Positions 13,887-26,100 of a DNA stretch of 64,000 nt are shown piece after piece. Every line of letters begins with the position of its first letter. Position 1 is the stretch's first letter. The position numbers and the translations under genes are program-made. Source of the stretch: Hoplostethus atlanticus (Eukaryota; Chordata; Actinopteri; Trachichthyiformes; Trachichthyidae); the NCBI GenBank assembly GCA_034670405.1, contig JAXDDX010000057.1, forward strand, positions 1,597,001-1,661,000, read 5' to 3'. The notes under the pieces were generated by a model that was not told the origin of the DNA, searched no databases, and saw only the letters and a program-made list of their open reading frames with translations.

Positions 13887-13985
13887 CTGCGTTTATGCGT
13901 TTCCAGTTTATTTAAACCAGCTAACGTTAGCCAGCGTCCTGCAATCCTCTGTGTGGTTGAGCCCTCAGCGCTGACTGTAAGACAT
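13887..13985 (-). other. lyst: Candidate lyst 5' UTR exon 1 and core promoter
   Basis: A strong minus-strand donor (CGCAG|GTATGTATG, boundary at 13,887) follows about 100 nt. A GC box (GGGGCGG, minus strand, 13,994-14,000) sits just upstream. This is what a first non-coding exon with its promoter would look like, and the only minus-strand gene downstream lacking a first exon is lyst. The upper boundary (start site) is a guess. The palindromic TAACGTTAGC inside is a frequent teleost word and need not mean anything. Confidence 0.45.
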
Positions 13986-14000
13986 TCACAATACCGCCCC

Positions 14001-16490
14001 CTTCCTACCAAACTCCTCCTTGCTAGCTAAACTAGCCTACTTCTAAATTAGAAAACTAGCTACCTAATCCACTCTGAAGCCAGCAAACAAGCAACAAATT
14101 ATTGCAATAACGGTACCTTCAAGTCTTGAATTATGAGTTGAATGAACCCCAACAACCCAACAAAGTGGTTCATTGAGTTGTGAGATTCAGAGGCAGGTTG
14201 GGAAGGTAAAATTGCATAAGGCATGAAAGCTGGCAACTGATGACAGCAGCTGGTGTATTTCATTATTCAACACTACTGATAGCATTCTGTGCTGTGCTGG
14301 CAATTGTATTGATGTATTGATGTTTTTGTTTTGTTTTGTTTTGTATGTCCAAAACAATATTTCCTCAGGACAAATAAATAAATCTTGAATCTAGTATGCT
14401 ATGTATATAAGTATGCTAGTATATTACATTTGTACTTAACATTTATTACAAATTTGTTGTTCATTTATGTAGCCCTCTTGGAATTGATAAGAAATTCCTA
14501 GCCAACAATTACCCTACATGCCTGTCTGTTGTCCATGTGTATGGAGGGATCAGATATGTTAGGAATCATAATTCAGAAAGAAAGGCCTATGTTAGAACTT
14601 GCTATAATCTTTTTGCTTAACTACCAGCTATAAATTGCTACCTATAGGCTAAGGACTAATTCATCTTTCTGAATGAGGGACTGAAAATATCTTGAGTAAT
14701 GAGACTAAGTAGCTACTAACTTCCATCGTCTCTGTTGGGCTATAGATTTTCAGTTCTCTTTTGTTGCAAACAGAATTTCTTAACCTTTATTTACAAGCAC
14801 AAAATGTTGTGTCTGGGGCTTAAAGCAATGCAAACTAATTGTAACAAAAAGTTCTTGCATCATGTGACATTATATGAATTTCATATATAGTTTTTTGTTT
14901 ACTTGTAGGCTAACCTTACCTTGACTTTGATAATACTCTGTACCACTGACTAGGAGTAGTACCATACAGACAGCGCAGAGGGGTCAAATACTACATGAGC
15001 TCAGCAAGCGCTCACCGCTGGTGACACGCCCACGGGCTCTTGTCTTGTTTCCCATTGGATAAGAGAAGGCTAATTCCCCAATCAATCAAAAATGTTCGTT
15101 CAGGAAATGCTGGCGCGTTTGACGGCTCCTTGTAAACTGGGAAACAGGCCAATTGCCCTGCTGACAGAAAAATAGGGGTTTTGATGTAAAGGAGTTTTGG
15201 GATTCACAGTTGATATGTCACGATATTTCATGGACAAACATAATACCACACACAAAAGGTGAAAGGTTAGCCATAAAACACAACTTGTAAAGTCTGAGTC
15301 TCATCTTGGAGGTAGCCAAAATGTACCTTTTGTGTGTCCCTTAGTATGGCATTCAGGTGGAACGCCTCCCTAGCAAACTCAGTTTTGCAGTTTACAAAGA
15401 CTGCCCTAGTACAGGGTGAATATCCGATTTTAAGAGTTGTTACTGGCCTTTTGCCTTTGTTATGGAAAAACGGGATTCGTGCTGGTGTGTTAAACTAAAC
15501 ACTTACCTACACGAGACGCAAATAAAGGCCATAATTTAAGCAGGTTGGAGAAGTATACCATTAACTACTGTACGAGGAGCACCTCAATGCGCCACTGATT
15601 TACCATTTGACGTCAGCAGTGTCTCCCTTTTAAGGCGTGGCTTCGCGAAACTGGCAGTCATTTTGATAGCTTGGTGTTTGCAAATAGGACGATGTAACAG
15701 CACATCAGCAAAACAGATGAATCATTCTTTTAATACCAATTGAGATAGTGCTTTTTGGCAGTTTCAGTTTTAAGACTTGTCATTGAAAGAACGTGATGAC
15801 TATACGAGGAGGCGTACAGGTCCCAAGTCCCAGGGAATGAAATCCATCCCATGTTCCGTTTCGTCAGCTCGGGTTATCAATTATTTAACCTTTACAACTA
15901 TAGTAATCGTAAACTGTTTTTAGAAGGATACTATATAACTATCATAGCAAGAAATAACATCTCATACAGTTACTATAGGCCAAAATATGATACTACAGAA
16001 CAGTCCTACATTAATAGCGTAGTATTGGGAGATTTTAAAAGTACGACAAGGTCACTATAAACGTACAATTGAGTACCACAGAGACACCCTATAGGAATAT
16101 TTATTTTAAAGAATATTTTTTTGTTACCTCTGAGATTTCAGGTATGGACCTACTATCCCTTACTATCCCCTATACTAACCATCTATTCCCTGTACTCTGC
16201 ATCCCCTGTCCCATTGCTCGACATGTGATTCCAGTGTGACCCTCTTTCAAAATGAGCTTTGACTTTTAAACGAAACAGCTGATTATTTTATCCAACCTGA
16301 AAACTAATCCTATAAATCTGATTATTAATATGTGATTCATTTTCTCATTGGAGTTTTTTAAAAGTGAGTTTAGTAGCCTATCATAATGCCACCGAGCTGT
16401 GCAGTGCAAATCAAGCCATGGTTGTAATACACCGTAATTAACACACGATGGCGGTATTACTAAACACATCACACACGTCACACAAACTTG
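14001..16490. other. Intergenic region between lyst and nid1
   Basis: About 2.5 kb with no supported gene. It includes a patch near 15,000-15,160 with a CACGCCCACG KLF-type box and an inverted CCAAT (attgg), and a CRE/CArG pair listed separately. Confidence 0.6.
15608..15635. promoter_or_regulatory. CRE (TGACGTCA) followed by a perfect CArG box (CCTTTTAAGG)
   Basis: A full palindromic cAMP response element lies at 15,608-15,615 and a perfect 10-bp serum response element core at 15,626-15,635, separated by 10 bp. This pairing is characteristic of immediate-early type promoters or enhancers. No coding gene starts here. It could be a promoter of a non-coding transcript, or an enhancer for lyst or nid1. 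Confidence 0.45.
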
Positions 16491-16501
16491 TTACAAAATG
16501 T

Positions 16502-16507
16502 TTTATT
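16502..16507 (-). terminator. nid1: Candidate nid1 poly(A) signal
   Basis: AATAAA on the minus strand about 470 nt downstream of the nid1 stop codon, giving a short 3' UTR. A plausible transcript end; actual cleavage is not shown. Confidence 0.5.
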
Positions 16508-16974
16508 TATTCGCTGCCCAGCATGTAAACTCATCCCAACAGCTTGCATAGACACCTTTTAGTCATATTTCACTATAATACTTCCATGGGATAGCTTATG
16601 GGATAGTCCAAACGTGCCACAGTGTAGCATACAACAGAACTGACATGAGGTGATCAATTTCACATTAAATTATTTATCCCTTGAGCTTTTTTTTCTCAGT
16701 GTATGTGCACTCAGGAAGAAAAAATGTCAACAAAAAGTGTTTATATTTACAATTCTGAAAGGAAATTGTGAATTTATGAAGGCACAGGGGGAAATTAAAA
16801 GAATAGATAGACCTAACTGTTTAGGATAACACTGAGTGATAAAAGGCACAGCAATTCACCTCTGGTTGTCAGTGGCATTTTCAACAGCTACAGTTTAGTA
16901 CGCTGAGTGGCCCCTCCTCATTCGCCGGCAGACGTTAAAAATGGTGTCATCCCCGAGCCCGCGGCCTTCTCATT

Positions 16975-17105
16975 TCAGTACCTGCTGTCCCTCTCCACAC
17001 AGCTCACACCCACTGCGTTGTCAGGACACATGCAGGAGCGCCCGGACGGCGTCGCTAAACAGAGGTGAGTGCAGCCCCCGTTGTTGACAGCACAGTAGTT
17101 TTGTC
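16975..17105 (-). CDS. nid1: nid1 exon 20: C-terminal EGF module and stop
   Basis: Encodes [20 protein letters not shown] then [20 protein letters not shown] and TGA (16,975-16,977). It corresponds to the last EGF of human nidogen-1 ([22 protein letters not shown]). Acceptor CCCGCCAG at 17,106-17,113. Confidence 0.92.
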
Positions 17106-20100
17106 CTGGCGGGCGGGAAAAAAACAACCACACGCATTAACTCAGTCCACCATTAAATTATACAACACTAGCATTCTGTTGACACCAGAACTGCAGGCAA
17201 CAGCCTCCTCTCTATTTGTTAGCTACAGATACACATAATTTAGGGAAACACATAGCAGACTCCAGATGTTGGAGGCCCCCTCAGCTCCACATTCCCTGGC
17301 TTCATGCAATCTTATCTAGAGGGAGGATGAGGCCTGTTGCTGCTATGCACACAGTAAACTCAGTCATCCCCTCACTTAATGATGAATAATAGCTGGCGAA
17401 ATTCCTCCTGTTGCTTTCAGGTCGAGGAGCGAATCGGCAATCTTTCTGCCCCACAATCTGCTCTTTCAAAAGGCTTCACTGAGGGCACAAGGGGTCACGA
17501 TACTGGGCTTCACTTCCACCACTCGGCACTAAGGAGTAATGGGGATAGGTAATAAGCCTGTCTCAAAGGTAACCCCCCCAAATATGCAAGGGTCACGCCA
17601 TTTCTAGGAATTGCTCTAGTGGGGCGGCCCATCAGTGGTAGATGCAATACAAAGATTCGTCAAGACGACGCTCGATATGAAAAGGTGTGTTCACTCAACA
17701 TGCGCTGGGTAAATAATAGGTTAAACCCATTTTTAAAACTTCCCTGTTAACTAACTGCCAGAGTATTTACCAGAGGGACACTGGGCATAGGCTGTAGTGA
17801 TCCCATACAGTTTGGTGCGTTTCTGAGGCTGGAACTCATCCGACTCTCTGCCAGCGTTGCGGTCCACTGCAATCACTGCATCCCTGTTGTAAACACAATC
17901 ACAAGTGTTTAGCAATCCGGGGCTATCTCAGATTGGGAAATGTTAGCAGTTCGCCCCCGTGCTTTGTATATATATACAGGTTTGTGATGAAAGGAGTGAG
18001 AAGGGGTTCGGGTAGGGTTCTTAAATTTATAGACATAGTTTCAACTGCCTAGCACACACACACACCCCCCCCCCCCACACACACACACACACCTCCTAAC
18101 CTTCTCTAGCAAGGCTACATCCCTGGTGAGATCAGAGGGAGGCCATGAACAGGTCACTCTCAGACACTCAAAAGGCTGAAAAATTGCAAGCAGCTGTCAC
18201 TTTCTGAGCAGCCTCCTTGACCCCCGCCCACCCCCGGCCCACTGCCCACCCTTTCGATGGTGAACATAGGTAGACTGAATCAGCCACACGGTCCACAGTC
18301 TGCAGAGTGGGAGTGCCACAGCCTGGAAGAACATCAAGGCCTCACGCTTTTCAGTGTGGTCGTCTTGTGAAGTCTTGAGGAGCTGTTTGACCTTTAACCC
18401 CATCCTTACATCGCACACTGAACCTTACATAAAGGCTGCAGTCTGTACTTGATGCCGTCACACCCTTTGGACCTCATCGATCAAAAAATTGTCTTTGACC
18501 ATATTCTTGATTCCATCGTGTGACCGTTTCAAAGTATGCAACAAAAAAAAACATCTATGGCATTTATATTGTGGATAATGATAGAAATTCCTTTTATTTA
18601 TTTTTTATATACTTCAGAAAATAGGAGTATGTCAGCGTATCCCACTTATAATGGCACAAAGACACATTTTTATTAGATCCCTGGCTGATCCATAACCTGT
18701 TTGTAACCTTTTATACATCCCATCTGCCCACACTGGTTAAAACGTTGGATTTCAAAAAGGTTTCTACTGATAAGACTAACACGATGAGTCATACCTCCTC
18801 CAGTCAGTGTAGTAGATGTTTTTCCCATAAGATGTAATTCCAAAAGGGTATTGGATTCCCTCCATAACCTTTCTGCGGTCACCCTGGCCAGGATTCATGC
18901 ACTCCATTTTGTGCGTGCCTACGGGCAAGAGATTACACCCAGGTCTGATTACAAGGTAGACATCACTTCATAGGTGAGTCATCTGTACGAAACCTACCTG
19001 CGTCTGCCCAGCAAAGCAGAGAGCTCTGGGGGTCGTAGGTCAAGCCGTTGGGTAGGCCAAGATCTTCCCTGACCAGCACTCTTCTGTTGGTACCGTCCAT
19101 ATAAGAGGTCTCGATCTTAGGGGCGTCTCGATTCCAGTCGGCCCAATACAGATTTCTGTTGAAGGCATAGGAGTGTGATGAGCTCAATTAGATGAGGCAA
19201 TAGGGTAGGCACGACGCAAATCCCAAAGCCCTCTTAGCTGTTCGAAAATCACTAAAGCACGGTATCAAGTGGCTTATTCCTTTTATATGGCGGTGGTAAA
19301 AAATGAAAATGCTCAATAAATCCTTAATTTCTAAACAAAAATAATGAAATAATAATTGTTATTTTTCTGCCAAGCAATATACATAGCTCTTGAACAGTAG
19401 CTAAACAAAGTGGTTGCTAAGCGACACACATGTACCAGTATGAGTGGTGATTTTCACTTAGTGTATTAATATCCAACTTAATGGCTATGCAGTCACAGGT
19501 GTGTGTTTATCAGGCTTCAAATGTGACTCAGCCAATCAGAACTTAGGGGCAGGCTACATAGTTTTAGACCAAACATTACTCACCCATTGGGGGGGTCAGT
19601 GACAATAGCACGGGGGTTCACAAGATCAGAGTTTACGATGACGCGTCGCTGAGACCCGTCCAGAGAGGACACCTCAATGCGGTTTTTCACCGAGTCTGTC
19701 CAGAACATCGTTCGGCCCAAGTGGTCGATGGCAATGCCTTCTGGGCTAGCCACATCTGTTGAGAGGTTGAATGTTGCATGTCAGGTATTTTCCTTTATGT
19801 AAAGCAATCTCTGAAATTATGGGCCCTACTAATTACCCCAAAGTACCCCAAAGTACCACAAAGTACCACAATTTCTTCCAAGGCACACCCCAAACCACCA
19901 CGAACCACCCCAAAATATGCCTCAAACTTCCACAAACTACTCCAAACTACCACAAAGTACCACACTTGATGTGGTAGTTTGGGGTACATTTGGGGTACTT
20001 TGTGGTAGTTTGGGGTAGCTTGTGGTAGTTTGGGGTAGTCTGTGGTTGTTTGGGGTACTTTGTGGTACTTTGTGGTACTTTGTGATAGTTTGTGGCAATA

Positions 20101-23100
20101 AGTAGGACCCAAATTTACAGCTGATTGAATATGAAAGCGAGTGAGATGAGCAGCAGATGAGTGATGGGTGTGAGAGTGAATGAACTGTGACTCCACCTGA
20201 TTTAATGACTGCGATGGGCTCTCCTCCCTGTATGTTGGCCTTGCTGATTGAGGGCGATGTGATTTCCGTCCAGTAGACCATTTTCTCCACGCAGTCGTAG
20301 GCCACTCCAATGATTACTTTCTCCTGTGAAGAGGTCAACAACCAATAATCTTTGAAGTGCAGTTTGTTTGAAGGAGAGCGGTCAAAGTTAAAAGGACTCA
20401 GCAGATGGGACTGTGTGTTATCTGACTGTAACCGTCTAGACAGAGCAGCCCTAAAACCACACAGCTCCACTGAGCCTCAGGCCAGCTGGTTCGGGAATCG
20501 GCGTAACAAGAAATGCTGGTTGTAATTCCAAAGATGTTGCACTGATGTTAGCAATTAGTGTGAATGTCACCATGTGTCTCAAATAAAGTGAAAGCCGGTG
20601 GGAGGCAGATGGTGGCAGAGCTAGAGCACAAGGATAACTACCGGCAAAGGCATGGAATGGAGGAAGACGGTGAGCTGATGATGTGTGTCCTGGTGGTCGG
20701 GGATTTGATTGTTCTCCAGTATAGTTTCAACAATGTCACATACCAAACAGTCCTGGCTTGACATTGTGTTTGAGATAGATATGATTTAGTGTTAGAGTCT
20801 TCCTAAACTTGCAGCTGCAGTGCAAAATATTTCCTCTGAGGAGCAAAGTGCCGATTGTCCAGTTATGGGCATGAATGCAACATTTTGCAAGGCTAGAAGG
20901 GGAAACATCATAGACAAAACAAACCCCTAACCCTAACAAAAATATTGCCAACAAGTCTTAATAACGCCCAGTCTAATCAAAAGATCTTCTAAAGAATATT
21001 AAAATCTCATGATATCTTGGTATTAGAAAGGAATTAAGGATCACACACAAGCAATGGCATGTCCCTCAAGCCTTTTAAACCCCAGTCTCAACCAATTCAA
21101 ACCACATACCAATCTACAACCAAGATAAAATACATACAGATCACACAAACCCTCTCCAGTACAGTTAAAGAGACTTACAGGTAGGTGGAGGACAGCCTTG
21201 GCATCAGCCTTCTTCATTTCATAACCTTCCAGGGGTAGATACTCTATCCTGCCGCTCTGGGCAAACATCAGGTGCGTTCCTGGAGGCAGGGGGTTGACAT
21301 CGGGTCGGGGAGTGGGTCCCACCGGAGGTGGCCCCTCCATCATGGTCAATACCTACCAGAGCCAAACACTATCAGGGATGCAGTGGAGGGTAAACCCACC
21401 TCAACCGTCGTAACTGATACACAACGGTTCCTTGTTGTACAGCATAACTTAAAACATGTGAGTCTTTCAACGGGGAGTCACTCACACATTGGTCTGCTGC
21501 CGGGCCCAGAGCGAGTCCCAGGGATCTCCTGTCCGTTGCGGTCCACACACCAGCAGTGTCCGGTGCTGCCGTGGCACTGCGCAGGTTCATAGGCCCCGTG
21601 CTCGTCACATGCAGGGACGAACTGGCCAACGGGAGGCCGGGGACCTCGTGGACCAAACCCAGTGGCGCCCAGGAGACTGTCCCTGTGGTGCTCACACTGT
21701 GTTTTCGTCCTCTCTGAAGAAAATAATAAAAGGTAAGCGCGAAAATGATTATACATGCCTGACCTGAAACTGTACTGCAAATATACACTCACCGGCCACT
21801 TTATTAGGTACAGCCCATCTAGTACTTTTGCCTCCAGAACAGCCTGAATTATTCGCGCCATGGATTCAACAAGGTGCCCTTCTGCACACCACTGTTGTAA
21901 AGAGCTGTTATCTGAGCATATGTGGCCTTTCTGTTAGCTTGAAGAAGCCTGCTCGTTCACCTCTGACCTCTCTCATTACCAAGGTGTTTTGGTCACAGAA
22001 CTGCCGTTCACTGGATGGTTTTCGTTTACAGTCTCTGTAAACTCTAGAGACTGTAGTGCGTGAAAACCCCAGGAGGGCAGCTGTTTCTGAGATGCTGGAA
22101 CCACCACATCTGGCACCAACAATCACACCACGGTCAAAGTCCCTTAAATCACGCATCTTGCCCATTGTAATGTTTGGTCGAACAAAAAACAAACTTCACC
22201 ATGTCTGCATGCTTTGTATACTTGAGTTGCAGCCACATGATTCACTGTTTGGAGGAGCAGGCTATTTGAGTACCTAATAAAGTGGCCGGTGAGCGTATAA
22301 GCTAATTTACAGTATGTCTGTTAGATATGAAACTTTGTCTGCTGCTGCTTTAGCCAAAGGATAATCATAACTTACTCTAGTTACAGTTAAATGTAGTTAC
22401 ATAAAAACATTGTCTCTCCCCATCTCTCTTGAGGCATGACAAATTCCTATCGCTATCCAACATTACAAAAGCTTCCAGCTGGCATGAATAACCTCTGGCA
22501 GGGAACTCTAATCCAAACAAAACTCCTGGTGGAATGGTGGAATAAACAACACTGAGACTGAAAACTATCCGCTTTCCTTTTTTTTCCCCTTCTTGAGTCT
22601 ACAACTAGATCAAAGAAAATAATTACCAAACTGTCTACAAGGCAGTGATAGACATCTAAAATAACATCTGTAGCAACCCAGACTGACTACCAGCGTCGAA
22701 CCAAGAATCGACGGCATTCCAATGGACTTACCCGAGGAGCAGTAGAAGCCGTCGCCATAGTAACCCGGCCTGCACTGGCAGGTAAAGGATCCCTGAGTGT
22801 TATAACACACGGCATCCTGATGGCACCTGCCTGGCTGGCACTCATCTATGTCTTCAGGCAGGAGGGGATGGAACAGCGTGAGAGTGTGTATGAGCTATGT
22901 ATGTATGAGTGAGGACAGGTAAGAATCAGTCATCTACTGTAAAGGCTGAAATAGTTTTTGTGCTTGTCCAGTTGGTCATAAGTCATTTCACTTAAAACCT
23001 AGCCATAAAAAGGGACCTTTAGTATGATCTGCATTAGCTCTTTTAAGACATGCCCAAAACTGGCCTCCGAGGGCAGAACATGAAGGAGAGGTGTGGAGGG

Positions 23101-26100
23101 AATGGGAAAATATGAATGAGTCGAGCCAAGTCATCTGCATACTGACTCTGGGTCTGCACAGATGTATTGCCCATCTGCTTTTCACTTCTCACTGTTCAAT
23201 CACTCAAGATGTGTTACCTAACGACCCTCACCTCCCCCGGTCCTGAGCAGATGGTTTACCAATTATTGCCTCACTGTCCTTGTAGGGGAATGTACAAGCT
23301 GGACTACTTGAATTAAGTCTAATGTCACAATTATAAATCATCAAGGCAAGCATTGAAATTAATTGTCTATAATATATATATATATATATATAGTATCTAA
23401 CTACTAATTTGTTGCAAAAAACTACTACTACAAAAAACTAAATTAATGTTGCAGATTCTGTAACCTTTGAATGAGGCTATTTTTTTTAGATACACAGTAA
23501 CCTACATACAGGAAGTGATTCATTCATGTTCATTAGTTTCTTAGCGTAATGCGTACCTTGACAGATTCGGCCATCTCCTATGAACCCTGGCAGGCAGGAG
23601 CAGATGAAGGAGGAGCCTCCAGTGTAGCTGCACTGAGCACGCTCAGGAATGTCACAGTTGTGGGAACCTGCTTCGCAGTGGTCCACAGGTCGGTTTACCT
23701 CTGGAGAAAAGAGACAGGGCCTATGATTATAGAGAAACACCCGACTACTTTCTTGTAAGACACAACCAGGTCAGAGGCAAAGAACTGCACACATGTAGGT
23801 TTGTGAAATCACTGCATCACATAAACACGTGTGTGGAGGTCACACTTGCAATCACTGTTCATGGTTTTGTTTTTGCGTACTTAGGTGCCAGAGAGGTGGG
23901 ATTGCCTCGTAGGATGAAGGTTTAGAAATTCACAGGAAAGTATTTGATCAAATCAGTCAAGTATACTTTTCTGGGAACTGTCCTGGTGTGGTAAATCCCA
24001 CCCATCTAGTGCTTTAAACAAACTGTAAACATTATAATACTATTTGACGCAGGCCTGGCACCCACTCTCTCTCACTCACACACACACACACAGACACACA
24101 CACACACACACACACACCCTAATTACACTTTCTACTGTATAATCTATCAAATTATAATAGTACTACTACGCCATAGCAGGTTCCACGTCTCATGCATGTA
24201 CTTAGAGTAAGTAAGTATACATGTGTTTTATCTTGTACACCCACTGTCTACTTTGTATTTTAATGCATTTTATTATAGTTTATATGTTTACTTTTGTATA
24301 TCTAACTTCAACAGGTGAGATTTTGTGGAACATGTAATTGTACTTGGCAACACACAAACACCACTTACCAACACAGGTCTGCCCGTCGCTGGCGAACTGG
24401 TAGCCATCCAAACATTCACAGCGGAACGTCCCGGGCTGGTTGTTGCAGATGGCATGGGAGCCACAGGTCTGAGGAGTCTCTCTGCACTCGTCGATGTCTG
24501 ATAAAGATATGTGCAAATTGTCAAATGCTAACCCGCCACATTAGGTCAAAAATATCAGGAGGTTTGAAGTCTGGGTTTGTAAATCCAATGTCTGTTATTA
24601 TCAGATGTCTGAGGATCAGGATGCTGCCTCGAGGCGACTGGTTGCCCCGTCGCTCAGAGGTCCCTGCGGCCGATCTACACGGTCACGGCTCTTCTCTGTC
24701 CTGGCCCCGCAGTGGTGGAATGAACTCCCCACTGATGTCAGGACAGCAGAGTCGCTGCCCATCTTTCGCCGCAGGCTGAAAACCCACCTCTTCAGGAAAC
24801 ACTACCCTGACCCTTCCCCTTAGCCATGCCTATTTGTCGTCAATTATGTGTCTGAGCTCTTGTTTATTGGCTCTTGTTCATTTGATACACTTATTTGTCT
24901 TAGCTCTTGTTTATTTGGTTCACTTATTTGTCTTAGCTCTTGTTTATTTGATTCTCTTATTTGTCTCATTTGTTTAAGATACAGTAGGTTGCTAACTTGT
25001 TGCACTCTTACCTTAACACTAGTTATGCTCTTAGTTGCTTGTTTAGGAAGGAAATGCACTTACGATTTCTGGTGACTAGTAGTTTTCTTGCCTACCTATG
25101 TTGAATGCACTTATTGTAAGTCGCTTTGGATAAAAGCGTCTGCTAAATGACTGTAATGTAATGTAATGTAATGTAATGTAATGATCATAGATGGGCTCAA
25201 TCAGATTTCCTAATTACAAATGTTTCTAGATAGCATCTTTTGGGTGTCTGAAAGACGTGCTTCCTTTTCCTGCTGTATGTGCCCTGGAGCTCTTCCTGTC
25301 TGGTTCCCAGCCCAAAAAAAGCCTGGATGTATAGAGAGAGGGAATGGGAATGGAGACCAAACTGGATATGGTAACCTTTGATTGAATGTTTGGTCTGGGA
25401 CCATGGGACTCTGGCTCTGTTTACAGTGGAAGCTCCTTGTGCTAATTGCCAAGATTGCCCAGTTCCCCAGGAAGGAAGGCATTACAAATGATTCAGGTTG
25501 GAAATGAAATGATGGCTCTGAACAGATACAGAAATGTATTTTTCTCATTTACACTTAATAGGAAAAGAGCAGACGGTCTCATAGGAAATCAAATTCATTA
25601 CATCTCTAGTGAAAATCAAGAAGCTAATTCTGTCCATGCTATGACTTCTTTATCTCTATTTATTCATGATGAACCTTCTTCGCATCGATATCTCATGCAT
25701 ACCGTAACATGTGCGCCCGTCTCCGTTGAAGCCGGCAGCACACTCGCAGGTGAACTGAGTTCCCTGTCCAGGGCGGCAGACGGCGTTGGTGTCACAGCGA
25801 TGTCTTCCAGTGAAGCACGGGTTCTCCTCAGGCTGTCCTCCTGAGCATGGGATGTACATTTTAGGATACTGTTAGCAAAACGTAGCAGAGACTCATGGTC
25901 ATCATACAACTTTGTGATGTGATGAGAAATACTTATTTACCATACTTACTGCTACCATTCAACAAGCTAGGAAAGGAGAGTCTCTTGGTCAGGATGTGAT
26001 GTATTGTAAACCAGAAAGGAAGTGAAATCAGACCAAACAGGAAGACTAATAAGACAAAAATAACCTCGATGACCTCACCGTTGACATCCCCAATCTTGTT

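Noticed and set aside
19795..20470. 171- and 177-codon minus-strand frames around nid1 exon 15
   Set aside because: They are read-through of exon 15 into flanking introns and the 10-bp repeat array; only 20,197-20,323 is exon.
24855..24965. Possible CRISPR-like or regulated tandem array
   Set aside because: The 30-35 bp units are direct tandem copies without spacers inside a LINE 3' UTR in a vertebrate genome.
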